DNA from: Anisus vortex
Lineage: Eukaryota; Mollusca; Gastropoda; Planorbidae
DNA length: 64,000 nt
Assembly (NCBI GenBank): GCA_949126835.1
Contig: OX421495.1
Span: 4,728,011-4,792,010, forward strand
Direction: 5' to 3'
The translations under genes were made by a program, and so were the position numbers. This document shows, in pieces, positions 25,325-38,900 of this stretch. The notes beneath the pieces are model-generated. The model had not been told where the DNA came from. It saw only the letters and a program-made list of their open reading frames with translations, and ran no database searches. Positions within the stretch are counted from its first letter, which is position 1. Every line of letters begins with the position of its first letter.

Positions 25325-25512
25325 TTACGGATTGGGGATTGTTTAGCCAGCACAATGCCCAGTCACCTTTATTCGAAACAACTTTGGCCAACTTAGCCTC
25401 TCCTCGAGCTCGGTGCAAATACAAAAATATGGCCCTTCGGGATTTGAACCCTGAGCTTCTTGAAATGGTTACCAAAATAGCTCTACCCCCTAGACCACAT
25501 AGATCCCATGAA
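25325..25512 (-). repeat. SINE-like element, variant of the tRNA-derived family
   Basis: On the minus strand: GTCTAGGGGGTAGAGC (A-box-like), CAGGGTTCAAATCCC (B-box-like), then GTGACTGGGCATTGTGCTGG and CTAAACAATCCCC, matching the family's middle part. The tail after that is missing. Confidence 0.75.
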
Positions 25513-25972
25513 TCATTAACATTGTAGAAAATAGCCGATCGTATATTTAAGTGTATTATTGTAATGTTATGGAGAGTTCATGAACTTTTACAATCTCTAC
25601 TGTGTATATACCACACAGACACTAACAACGGCTCAATAGAGTGATCACTGCTCACTGAGCGAATCTTACAAAGACTTGTGTTTTTTTTTAATGGGGACCC
25701 CTTGGTGGAATATGGGGTTACACACTACCAAGGTGCATGGTACACTGTAGAATGCAACATAGTGCATCAAAGCATGAATAGTGCAAGGCAGTGTCCGTAG
25801 TGTAGAGATCACCACAGAGGGCCAGAGGTTCTAGACTTAATGCATACATCTTAAATTTAGCCCTGTATTTACATACAATGTGCAAGCTAAGAGTTTGTTG
25901 TCATTGTAAAATAGAGAAAATCTTGTATAATCAGAGTGGCTTCCCTTGAATAAAAAACAAAATTTAGACCAA

Positions 25973-26248
25973 AACTATAAGATGGACCGCTTGCTTTAAT
26001 ATTTCTGCTATTTGATGACTCGAATAACTTCTTTTCGGAATTTCTGATGCCTTTTTGTGTTGTACACTTCCGTTTTATTTAATCGCTATGATTTTCTCAA
26101 TAGAAAAATTAAATGAAAAGTTGTATACAGCAGAAACCTTTAGGCAGCCCTAGGAGTCATTTAAGACAGCGTTATTGGCTGCACACACACAAAAAAAAGA
26201 ACATATAAGGTCTAAAAATAGAGCAAGAGGTCCATCTTATTATAGTCT
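25973..26248. mobile_element. MITE copy 3
   Basis: The ends ACTATAAGATGGACCGC and GGTCCATCTTATTATAGT are inverted repeats. The interior aligns with 19240-19500 in the same orientation. About 276 bp, no coding potential. Confidence 0.85.
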
Positions 26249-29200
26249 ATGATTAGACAAAGGAGTTAGAAGCAAGACAGAAAGAAAAAAAAGTAGGGCA
26301 CAAAATTTAGCATTTAAAGCTAAAAAAATCTGCAAAATGTGGACAATTTTTGGACAAAGTTTCACTCAAAATAAAATATTTTAAAAAAATAAAAAAGACA
26401 TGAAAACATAATTTGGAAAATTCACTACTAACACTAAATGTTTTATGGCAATAAATAAAAAAAAAAATAATAGTTTTGAAGTACAATTGATTAGCAACCA
26501 AGATTATAAAATTTTTTGTTTCCAAAATTACATTGTACCTTGTATCACCAGTAAATGACAAATCTATTTATTTCAATTCAACTGGAAATAGCAATAGGAC
26601 AAGTAGAACAAACAAAAAAAATAGACTGCACTATTAACCCATCCACGCTGATTGGTACGTTTAATCCACTCTTCACATTTTTTTTAGTTCTCTTTGAACA
26701 AACGCTGGTCTTATAAGAGTTAACACAGACAAGGTGTCTGCAGACATTTTCCCAGAAAAAAAAAGGGGAATACCCCAACCCTAGTTATTAACCCTTCCCG
26801 TAACGACCTACTTCTATCTATGCTGCCTTCAGTTCCGCTATATACGCACCCGGGACTGTAAGGGTTAATGTTGTTAAGAGATTTTTTAAAAAAGAAGATT
26901 TCCCCAAACCATACAGAGGCCCATGTAAAGACTCTTACATTTTCAGTATTTAAGAACAAGCATGCTTGGTTCTATGAAAAACAACAAAAGATCTAAACAA
27001 AGATGAATTACAGTTTGTTTGTTTAAATATGCAGAAATTGAAACAACAATAAAACAACATTTGATGTGGAGTGTATCAAACAGAGCATTGAGAATCAAAG
27101 GGAGATAACTGGCAAAATAGTTATATAAAAAAAAGATACAATTCAGTTATAATAAGCAAGAAATATAAAATTCAATACAACATGAGATTTTGTTAATTTG
27201 TTATATATAATTAGAAGAAAATAACAATTTTCTAATGACTTTGTTTACTTTTTGATTGATTAAAATATAATGACCAGGAAAAACAAATATCACATAAATA
27301 AATTACTTCTCCATATATGCAACAAATATATTTACAGATAGCAGGCACACATATGATGAGGCACGGCTAAAATTCAAGCACAAGACAACAGGGAAGCTTT
27401 TTTTTTCTTTGTTTCATAATTAATGCTACCCATAACTTAACATTTACTATTCTCAAAATCTTACAGGAGGATTATACATAAGTTTATTACAGCTTTATAA
27501 TTGTCACCCATTTTGAATTATTGCTGCATTACAGGAAACGTTTCAAAAACAAAACCAAAAGTCAACAGGCTGAACGTAGACAGCGTGACAGCACCATACA
27601 GACAAATATGGACAGTACCATACAGATCATGCATTCAAATCAATGTCATGAAATTCATTGAATAATCCCATGAAAAAAATGTACCGACCCTGTTTAATTA
27701 ATAATTAAATGGAGGGGAAAAAAAAAGTACACAAAACAATATAGACTATTTCTGTAAGAGTCCAAGTTTGGTCAATATTTTGGTCAATATTTACAAAATA
27801 GAGTTTAAAAAAAAATAATTACATTTTTAAATGAAATAAATTCAGTCTAGGACAAGTGATTCCAATTATTTCATTTGAAAACTTCCCAGACGTTTATTTA
27901 CAAAGTAAGTTTTTGTTTACATCGTTTTTTTATAGACCTTGGCATAAACTGCCGATAATTCCCATTCCTGTAGGCCAAGCATTTAGTCGAATGTATGTAG
28001 AACAAATCATTTTGATTTCGCTTCTACTATAGGAGGAGGAGGAGGGGGGGGGGCAGCACCCGTTGTAAGTATGAGACAAATTGTAATAGTGTCAGGTGAT
28101 CATTAACAGTAGATTTCTGTAGAACTGGTCTTTAAGTTTGTAGCTGAAACTGATTCTGTTGTTGGAACACATGTATTGATGCCTTCTAACCACCACGGCT
28201 GATACCTAATTACAAGTCACAAACAAAATTACAAAGTGTGAAGAGGACAGATAGCCATTAGCTTCAATGATTAGCTTATTTCAACACAAGTCCCAAACAC
28301 TTCTCAACGTACAATTTAGTAGTCAACTTTCAAAATTTGCAGAGTCAACAGAAACTGATATGACACAATTTGATTTTTTATGCTGCCATTCTGCATCTCT
28401 TGATAGCAGTGACATATGTTCTATCAAATTTATTAGAGTACTTAGAACTTTTAGAAGTTTGAGCTACAGATCAGCATATATATAATCACATATTCTTGAA
28501 GACATCTTTATCTTTTTTTAAAGTGGACAAGTTGTGACATTTATTACGGTTGATTACAATGTCTTCAAAACTCAATTGTGTTTCTTGGTGAAGGGAAGTC
28601 AATAACAGGGAAAAAAAAGACAGCACATTAGGCAGGTGAAAATTTCTCTTGCCATAGCTAATGGTGACATAGTTTCCCACAGCTTCACACAGGGTGAATG
28701 CAAGAGTGATGTCTTTAACTTTTTCCTTACATTAAAACAAACACCACTGACAATCAAAATCAAGGGAATTTTTAATTTGTCCTTGAGCCAAACTATCCAA
28801 GGTCTGCTTCTCTAACAAAAAATTTCCAGTCCAGCTAATGAAACAGCTTCTAAAATTTTTATTCAAAATAAGCTTACCTCCCCTGAATAAAAGTTTACGG
28901 CCCTTGAATAAGAGTTTATGTCTGGCGACAGCACCCATTGAAAGCGTGAAACAAATTAGAATAATGTTAACAAGGAGATATTTCAAACAGTCAACAAAAC
29001 CAGTTAAGTGTGATATTAGTGAAGCCTTCCACCCCCACTTTGTGTATGAACCATTCTTGCTCAGTGCAAATGTCAACAGTGGAGAGGTCACAGGCGCTTA
29101 AAAGCCCCAAATAAATCAATAAAGAAGATGAGGGAGAGAAAAACAAACAAACAAACAACATCCTGTAAATTGTAAAAGAAATAATTGATGTGTCACCACA

Positions 29201-29640
29201 AACAACAGAACATGGCATGTAATAATTCTAATAAGACTAGTCTCAGCAGTTGAAAAATAAAATTCATCATACATTAATAAACCACTAAGGACAAAGTAGC
29301 TTGACACATGAATGCATGATACAATTAGAAAACATTAAAACAGACTGCCGTTATTTGGGGAACCAAAAAAACAGAGTTGTTATGCCCCTTAGATGTTTGA
29401 TTCTAGGGGACCTAAGTAACCAGGAGATTTGGGCAGTGCCTTGATATTTTTTTATTTTTTTCAATAAAAAGGATAAAAAATGCAATAATTATGTCTTTAA
29501 GAAAAAAAAAAATGGCCACATCAACAAACAAAGAAAATATTTTTCACCAAAACGACAAAACAAGAAGTCAAAATTAGATGACAAGAAATGAATGTCTTTA
29601 CATTTTATGCTAATATATATAAAAAAAATTGAAAGTACTT
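26249..29640. other. Region downstream of TMEM63; may include its 3' UTR
   Basis: No coding exon recognised. On the minus strand this follows the TMEM63 stop, and several AATAAA signals occur (seen as TTTATT on the plus strand, for example near 29448 and 28861), so part may be 3' UTR. GGAGG/G-tracts lie at 28034-28052. A roughly 40-bp segment beginning CAGCACCC at 28053 recurs in diverged form at 28929. Confidence 0.45.
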
Positions 29641-29644
29641 GGCC

Positions 29645-29822
29645 AACTATCAACTAGGATAACCGACCAACTAGGATACTTGACCAAACAGAATAATCAA
29701 ACAACTAAGATATTCCCCCAACTAGAATATTCAGCTACTAGGATATTTGACCAACTAGAATATTCTGCCAACTAGGATATTTGACCAACTAGGATATTTG
29801 GCCAACTAGGATATCTGTGACA
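29645..29822. repeat. 17-bp minisatellite overlapping the TMEM63 stop codon
   Basis: About ten units of ACTAGGATATTTGACCA with variation. The innermost unit contains the complement of the TMEM63 ATATCCTAG end, so the stop codon is within the array and all other units are in the 3' UTR. Confidence 0.9.
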
Positions 29823-29958
29823 CGGGAGACGGTGGGATTGTGGAGAAATCGTCTTGACCAAAAGTACTGTGCGTGGCTCCGTAGCCCGACGGGTGGGTCG
29901 TACTGTTCTGCTCGTGTTCTAGAGACAGGTCCTGTGTCAGCACACTGGCCACAAATGG
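29806..29958 (-). CDS. TMEM63: TMEM63 exon 24: C-terminal cytosolic tail and stop
   Basis: Encodes the last 50 residues (starts PFVASVLTQ, ends SPVSQIS) and the stop TAG at 29808-29806. The acceptor CCCAG|CCA follows a long T-rich tract. The tail is hydrophilic, rich in S/T/H, and aligns in position with the short C-terminal motif of vertebrate TMEM63 before the divergent tail. The ATATCCTAG that ends the frame is itself a unit of a 17-bp tandem array that runs on into the 3' UTR. Confidence 0.88.
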   Translation of the reverse strand, partial: PFVASVLTQDLSLEHEQNSTTHPSGYGATHSTFGQDDFSTIPPSPVSQIS

Positions 29959-32900
29959 CTGGGAATTGAAGAAAAAAAAATGCTGTAAATGTAAACACTT
30001 CCCCCTCTGTACAAACCGACAGTTATACTACATATTCAATTGGAAAACAAATGCCGCAGGTAGAATTTGTTCAGAACTTTTTCTAACATGTTTCCTTCTA
30101 TTATAAATGTGAATGAAAATGACTCAAGGCTTTTTTTTTCATACTCACAATTTTCTAAAATACTCTTTTTTTACACTCTTACTTCTCAAATGTGGAATAT
30201 TTTCATTTTTTTTAAACCATTATTCTAAATTACTCTAATTTACACTCTTACTTCTCAAATGTGGAATATTTTCATTTTTTTAAAACCATTATTCTAAATT
30301 ACTCTAATTTACACTCTTACTTCTCAAATGTGACCCGTTCCCACAAAAGGTGACATAAGTGGTTTTTTCAACATTTTAAGTTATATACATCGTTTGAAAG
30401 GGCATTGAATAGGCTTTATTTTAATACCAAACTTATTATTATACGTCAATATTTCCTTTTTGTATGACACTTTCTATCACTTAGAACTAGTCAGACAAAA
30501 AACTAAAGTTTTGAGAAAATGCGTTTTAAAGTTTATGTATTTGAAAATGTCTAAACTCTGTAGCAACCAGAGTCGTAATAACTATATATACATACCAATG
30601 GATAGGGCATTCAATTATCCTTTTCGTGGTATATACGATATTATTTTATAATAAAACTGAACAAAATATTCACATCTCGCAAAGAATTTAGCAGTGAAGC
30701 TATGCGTATCTCCATGTTGTGAAATTTTCATAATCTCGAAAACGGAAAGACTAATCGTTTACTCTTTGTATTCCAATAGCCAATCAGCGAATTTGTATTG
30801 GAAAAATATGGTAGCGTAACCAATGATCATTTTATAAACGAATTTTCATTGGATAGAAAGAAAGAAATTGTTTATCCCAAACTTCAGGCTTAAATATTTT
30901 CTGATTCGTTTCTATAAATAAATAGTGATCACACGGACATTTCCGAGAATCTGCCCTTTTCAATGATATATAATGTTATGGGGTTCTGTCAAGGTTAAGG
31001 TAGAAAACGATAGGTTAAATAAAGTCGAATTTTAGTGATCTTATGCTAAATTATAAATTACACGTTGATCAAAATAATTAATTACAATATTTTTAAGTAG
31101 AAAAAAATATAAAAAACATATAAATTCTGATTTAGAAATGGATAAACTAGTATTTACAAAAATAAAAAAAAATTCACCTGAAAGACCCCCACAATACAAA
31201 AACGCATGTAGCACAAATTGGTATTTCCGACTTATGTCACCTTTCGTGAGAACGGGTCACAAATGTGGAATATTTTCATTTTTTTTAAACCATTATTCTA
31301 AATTACTCTAATTTACACTCTTACTTCTCAAATGTGGAATATTTTCATTTATTCTAATCCTTTTTTCTAAAATGTAATATATTTTCTACAATTTTAACCA
31401 CTGTCTAAAATGTTCTTTTTTCAATAATTGTAACCATTCTTTTTTTGTTATCTATTTTCAATAATTTAAACCATTCTTTTTTCGTTATCTATTTTCAATA
31501 ATTTAAACCATTCTTTTTTTGTTATCTATTTTCAATAATTTAAACCATTCTTTTTTGTTATCTATTTTCAATAATTCATTGTAACCATTTTCTAAAATGT
31601 TTTCTAATTTTTATACTTCAAACGATTTTCTAAACTTTAGACAACAAGAGTGAGATGGCCAGACATTAGAGGATGTGTACACTAACACTGTCACCATGGT
31701 AATGAACTTTTGTTTTTTCTACAAATATGGACATCAGTGCTCACTTTTATAAACAATATTTTCAACCCAACTTTTATCTATCCTATAAATGGCCAATTTT
31801 ATACACAATGAAACCGGGAAATGTACATTTTGGTCCAAAACTCGTATAATCTAATCATTTGAACAATTTTGTTTTGCCTAAACAGAAATGTTCAACAAAT
31901 TGTTTTTGGAGTCTAAGAATCCAGCTCCCAAAATTTTTTTTACTCCATTTACCTTTGAAACATGTGTGTCTGGAGTATCATCCGTCGCCGCTGTGTCTGG
32001 TTCACTGTCTTCAAAATTCTATACAATTTCAAATGAAACAGAAAAAAATATATCTATTAGTAAACCTATTTGCATAAAGGAGTTTCATGTTTCACAGATG
32101 CCTGTCTAGATTTTCCTATTGATAAAGTAAAGTATCCTGTCAGACTAAATTGATCCATGGGGCCGGTGAAGCAACGTTCATCGGTTTCTGTGGCCATGGC
32201 ATACTAGGGGATTGTGTGGCTAGCACAATTCCCAGCCCACTTTACTTTAACCCAACTAAAGTCAGGTACCCATCAGGTCTGGGTAGACTCAGGGACACCC
32301 TCCAGACCCAGGAACAAATCCTAGCCTTTACCAGGATTCAAACCCAGGTCCTTCGGTATGCCAGTAGAATGCGCTGCCGCTAGGCCACCATGCCCCATTC
32401 AAAATGATAAGAATTGTAATTTTTGTCAGAGAAGAAAAAAATGTCCTCTCCACCAAGATGTGTGTAAAGTAAACAATAATCTCACCCTGTACCGTGGTCT
32501 CCTCAAATGTTTAAACCATCCAAAACTAATGCGCCCCACAAAGATGATCAAAGTAATGAACAAGGCGACACTGGAGAAGATAAACACTGGATCAAATCCC
32601 TCTAGAAAGCAGAAAGGAAAAGAAAATGGTTTACAATTTCAATACAAAGCTTGTCTGTATTAAAAAACAGTAAAGTTTCATTACATTATATTAAAGAAAA
32701 TAAATTGTTACAATATAATTTGAAATAATGGATTCTAAATTAGTAATTAACATTACTTTATAAAATATTAATTATTATAAATACTTAAAATATGCATTTT
32801 GAAAGGTTCAGTGTGTTTATCACTGAAGTTAAAGGTTTGACCTTTGCCCCCCTGAACTCTGACCTGCTCTCAGCCCTGTGAAGAAGACCACGTTGAACTG

Positions 32901-35900
32901 CAAGAGTATGACAGCCCACAGCACAAAGGTCACGGCGGAGCCATGGATGTGCCTGTTGATTCGAGATGAGTTGTAGGCAAAGAAGATGTTGTACCTGTCC
33001 ACAATGTGCTTGAAGATCAGATAGATTAGTCCTGCAGAGTGCAACAAGGTATACAATTTATTTTATATTAGCTGTTTGTGCTGTTTTTTTTAAAACAAGT
33101 TAATGAGTTTTCTTCATTGTTCAGAACAATTTTTGCAGCCTTGTTTTTGACCATTTGTAGTTTTTTCAAATCACACTCTTGCAGTCGAATGTATAGACAG
33201 TTCGCGTAGTCTAAATGAGAGATTACCAGGCCTACGATTAAGGTCTCACATGCCTCTTTTGTGAGAATGTTTCTAATACTTTTTATTCTCTGCAGATTCC
33301 ACATTGCAGATTTACAGATTTGTAACACAAATATCAAAGTAAACAAATGTATTAATTAAAGATGACATGTTCAAGAACTGAATTTATGTACAGAAATCAA
33401 AGTATTAAAATTATACTTTACACATTATTAAAGACCTTAAATCATTACAACAAAAGTTTTGACATAAGAAATATATATAAAAATATATATAAAAATATAT
33501 CAACATATATAATTACCGTGAGTTTGTTTATATGTTTGTTTATATATTTATTTATTTATATATATATATATATGTTTGTTCGCTATAGGATCCTAAGCCG
33601 TTTGACTATTCGGGCCAAAAATTAAATGTATAAATTGGAAACGTCCTCCAAAAGATAATTTTATTTTATCACTTATAATAATAAATGTGTTGATTTAAAA
33701 AATCCAAAATGTCATATCCATCTATGCAAATAAATATAACGGTACAAAGCAAATGGCCATTTCCGTTCATTTACTATATTGAACGCGACATTCACTATGT
33801 TGAACGCGAGGGTCTTTCTGGGTTTTCCCAATTTTACTGTTGTTTTTTTAATGTGGCGAGGCCTTTTTTAAAAGTTACGCACCGCAATTTGGCTTGGAGA
33901 GTTTCAATGGTTTACTTTAAACAAAATACTAGCGTATGACGTAATGTCTATGAAATTATTTCTTTTTTCATTATTGATGTTTGCATTATCCTTTTAAGTA
34001 AAAGTAACCACATGTTTTAATTATTTAATGGATTTACGTTGCTATTGAGAATATCCTTTAAAAGGAGACTTTATACACTCTATAAATTAAATGATATGAA
34101 TTATAAAAAAACAAGTTAGGCTTATAAATGATTACTTTCAAATACCGGGTACCATAAGCTTGACAGCAACAATTATAAAATAAAAACTAAATACCGAAAG
34201 AAACATTATCAATACTGTTTTATTGATACAATAAGCAAGAACAAAAATTAAATACCGAAAAAATCTTTCTCACTTTAGTTTTTATTGCATTGAAATATTA
34301 TTTTCTATTTTTTTTTTTAATATTTTATACCTTTTTTATTGTTTTGTATTTATGTTTTTTTTCTTTCAGATAGTATATTATTTTTAATTTAATATTATTA
34401 ATAACAAGTCAAGTCAACATCGCTACATTTTAATATCGAATTAAAAAGTCTCTTTAAAAAACCCGGACTAGCCTTTCGGCTCTTGTGTCCAGGGGGTAAC
34501 GCTTAGGATTGAGCAATCTCTGTCCAGGCTCCAGCCAGCCAACGTCACGCCGAAGGCGTGGCGTGCCGTGTAACGGGGAAGGTTTCCGCAGCCCAGCGAT
34601 CGTTCACTGCGGTTCCCCTAAGGATCATTATCGTAGTGGCTTGCCCGTATACCTGCACTGTCACCCGGTAGCACAAATCCTATACTATAGGTACATGCAT
34701 CCAGGCACCGGGTGGTTCTCGAGACGGGATTGCAGCGTCCATTGCTTCCTCCCCCTCCCCGGGACCAGTGACCTCTCGGCAGTGTAATGGACCTCGGACT
34801 CGCGCGGGGGCTGTGCCCCATGCGTTCGCCCGCCAGTGTATTCTTAATGGGAATGTATCGGCGGTTTACACACTACGCCAGTCCTTGAGGCCACAATTCT
34901 TATGCATATGTCAGGGTCAGGTCGACCAGAAACAAAAAAAAAAAAAACAACTAAATACCGAAAGAAACATTCCCAGCACTGTTTTATTAATACAATAAGC
35001 AAAAAAAAAATTAAATACCGAAAAAATCGTTATCACTTTAGTTTTTATTGTATTGAAATATTATTTTCTGCGCTTTTTTTATTACTTACCTTTTTATTGT
35101 TTTGTATTGTGGTTTTTTTTTCTTTTAGATAGTATATTATTGTTAATTTAATAGGCTATTTTTATTAACAAGTCAAGTCAACACAACTGTTTGCTACGTT
35201 ATAATATCAGACGCTTGACAGTAACAATTATTATGCATATGCCAGGGTCAGAAACAATTAAAAAGAACAAAAACTAAATACCGAAAAGAAACGTTCATTG
35301 TGATAGTCTCTTTTCTTTCTCTCTTAACATTAATATTAACTTAACTTAAGTAATATTGTAATATTGTAGTCATTCGTTTCTCCGTCATTTTGACGGGCAT
35401 AACCACTAGTATAAAAATAAATATAAAAATGTATATAAAAATTTATATAAAAATGTATATAAAAATATATATAAAAATATATATAAAAAACTGACCAAAG
35501 GGAGTGACCAGTGGGCAAGGGATACTGTAAGAAACTATAATAGCAAACATGCACAGCATCCAGGCATATTGAACACCATATTGAAAGTCCCAGAGAACTG
35601 ACTGTAAATAAAAGATCACAATATTAATATTAGAGGTTATACTTAATTGATTTTGAAACTTAACAGTGTTTGTTAGTGAGCTGAGAGTTTTCTTAACTCC
35701 GCTGTACAAATCTGGGTTAGGCTTTCCATCCTATGGTCTGGCGTTTCTAGTCCAGGTAAAATGCCAGTGTCTCTCCCCCCCACCCCCAAGCTTGGAGGAC
35801 GTGTTTGAGACTACCCAGCTAAGACGCTAGTAAGAGAAAAGTAAAGTCGGACAGGCATTAAGTTGGCCACACAATCCCTTTATATGCTGTGCCCTTGCAC

Positions 35901-38900
35901 ACTATGCAAAATGCTGCTTCACCCTTCCTTCACATTCTCTGAGAGGGATTTAAAAAAATGATATTTTTTTACTGTACTAGGGCAGTTAATGTTATAATGA
36001 TTCTAGGTGTCACACAGCTTTAGAACAGTTAAAAAATGTAACCAATCTACAAAAGATTTAAATTATCAAAGCACTATACTGTTACTTCAGTAAAAACAGT
36101 TTAAAATCAATGTACAGTGTCACTTAAACGACATGGACTATTTGAACAATAAAACTGACAAACTTTCAACACTTCTTCATTATTACAACCAAAAAAATTC
36201 TCTTTAGCAGACTGTACTTTCTTCAGCAAACATAAGAAAAGGATAAATAAATTACAGTTTTCTTACTTTTCTAACAGCAGCTCTCTCAGCAACAGACCTG
36301 GCGAACAACAACTTCACTCCGTACATGAAAAGCTCAGAGAAACGCAGCAGCTCCAGTGCCGAGCCAATGAATGCCGAGGTGATGATGTAGTTGACAAAGA
36401 AGGATCCATTGCCAGGTAAGAAAATACACCTGAAATAATTTTTGTTTTATATTAACAAAATGTGCAGATGGGTGAAACTGAAATGTATAGAAATATTTTT
36501 ACAAATGTAATAATAAAATTACAAACACTGATACAGGCAAGCACAGCTAGACTTGTAGAAATGTAGTGATATACAGCAATATTAAGATTCTTTTGCAAAT
36601 AAGGATTCCACAGTTTCCTTTTCCCAGGGCAAAGAGTATAAAGCATGGTCAGTACAACCTTTAATATAATAAAAAATTGAAGTCAGCTGTCAATCATGCC
36701 GCTCACGAGAGGAATATAAGGGACTCTCCTTTGAATAAGACTGTAAACTGACTCAAACCCTCCCTTTCAGGTAAGAATTTTAGTGCTCTACTCACCAAAA
36801 CACTAGCCCTGACCAAAAACCAGGCACACACTAGCATGTTACCATGAACATGATCTGGCATGATCTATCACTGCTTGGCTCTCATGAAATGAAGCTATAA
36901 CTTACAAGCATCAATACATTTCATCCACTAAAGAAGGCCCTAGTTGGATCATACATTTAATGATAATCTTTTGTTTTTTTCCTTTTGCCCTACGACATCT
37001 AGTTTTAATGCATAGAAATGAGACCAACTCTGTACTTACTGCCACTGCAGGCTGCGTTCTTTGCTCATCACAATCCATTCAAACAATGCTTTAGCACTGC
37101 AACAATACTTTATATATTATTATACATACAAATAAAGACTACTTAACAGCTGAACAAAATAAATCTCAAACTATAATATACATTTCATTTTCAACACTTC
37201 AAATCCCTTTTGTAAGAAAAAAACTCCAAAGAGTACTAATACGTTGCTCTAAAATTTAAAAAATTCAATTAAAGATGTGAAGAACAAAAAAGAAACGAAT
37301 CAATCTTTCAATTTACCTGGTGAGCCCCAGTGAGGGTAAAATTAAAACCATGAACAGAATGAAGATAAATGTTTTCCTCATGATGGCATGATGCTCAGCA
37401 GTTCTAGAGGAAAAACAACAATATAAGTCTGTCTGTCAAGTTGATGTGTATTGTTTCTGATGTACTCATTTTTTAATGATGCATCAGTATAGCTGGCTAC
37501 AAAAGGTTATAGTAAAGTATCCAGTCAGACCGAATTGATCCATGGAGCCAGTGAAGCAGCATTCACCCGTTTCTGTGGCCACTGCATACTATGGGATTGT
37601 GTGGCCAGCACAATGCCCGGCAGCCTTTACTTTACACCAACTAAAGTCAGGTACCAATCAGACCCTCGAGTCCTGGGAAAAATCCAAGCCGTCACCAGGA
37701 TTCAAACCCATGACCTTCAGTATGCCAGCCAAACACTCTACCCCCTGGCCACGGTGACCCATAAGAAGGTATAAAGTCCATCAATGGCACAAAAAAAAGT
37801 CTAGCTGATAAGACAGTAATGAATACAATGGTGTGCCAACAGTTAAAATACAACCAACCTAAAGAACTTTCCTTGAACAAAGATTACAAACTCACACATT
37901 TATACAAAAGGAAACACAACTGAAATATTGCTACAATTATACAAAGAGATAACAAATTGTAATATTAGTTTCATCTATGTTCATTACGTGTCAATTCTAT
38001 TCCAGTCAAGACTTTTTTTTTTACTATTTAATTGAGGAACTAAATATTAAGAGACTAATTTGAATCTATTTATTGAACTAAATGGTTTAAATTTTAATGA
38101 ACTTTTGTAAAAAAAGAAATTTTGGTAAACTTAAAACAAGTTAATAATGAATCACTAACGAAATTAAATCTACAATCCTATTTGGTTAGTTTTCACTTCT
38201 TGAAATGTAAAAATTTTAATTTCAATTTGTTTCCTGAAATATATTAATTTTTTTTTTTACATTTCTTAGCAAGCCAATGGTAAGCTTCTTACTTTGTCCA
38301 ATGTCCAATGATCTGATCTGACCAGTACACTATACTCGGCAGCAGTGCAGAGAAAATCCACAGAAGTAAGGTTGGCAGAAACTGCACAAGGTAAACACTC
38401 TGTGGAAATGGATTGATGGACAAGGTTAGGTTCCAGCTTCACACTAGACTTAAAACATTCTAATCACTTACACCGATTATATCAGAAGAAACAAAATCTG
38501 ATCACTATGACCGACTATATTAGAATCAAAATAATTCACTCATTTCAAAAATAATAAATTGGAAAGAAAATATAATATAATAAAATCAATCGATTGGATT
38601 AATGTATAAAGCAACAAATATTCATTTCAGAATACTTTGATCTATGGGGCAAGTGAAGCAGGGTACACAAGTTTCCATGGCCAAGACATACTAGGAGATT
38701 GTCTGGAGAACACAATGCCCAGCTGCAGTTAATTAAACCCATCATGTACACACAGAGCTGGGTGGACTCAGGGACATCCTCCACATTCATTCTAGCCTTC
38801 CCAATGATTTGAACCTGGGCCCTTCAGTATGCCAGAATATCATGCTTTCGCTAGGCCACCTTGTCCCAGTAAAGTATAGAATTTAGATAATGTAATCCCT

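Noticed and set aside
28838..29101. 87-codon plus-strand frame and overlapping minus frames
   Set aside because: No recognisable domain; several frames are open at once in the region downstream of the TMEM63 stop.
34509..34821. GC-rich open frames as a horizontally acquired gene
   Set aside because: The segment is a copy of a dispersed repeat also found at 24.3 kb, and both strands are open without motifs.
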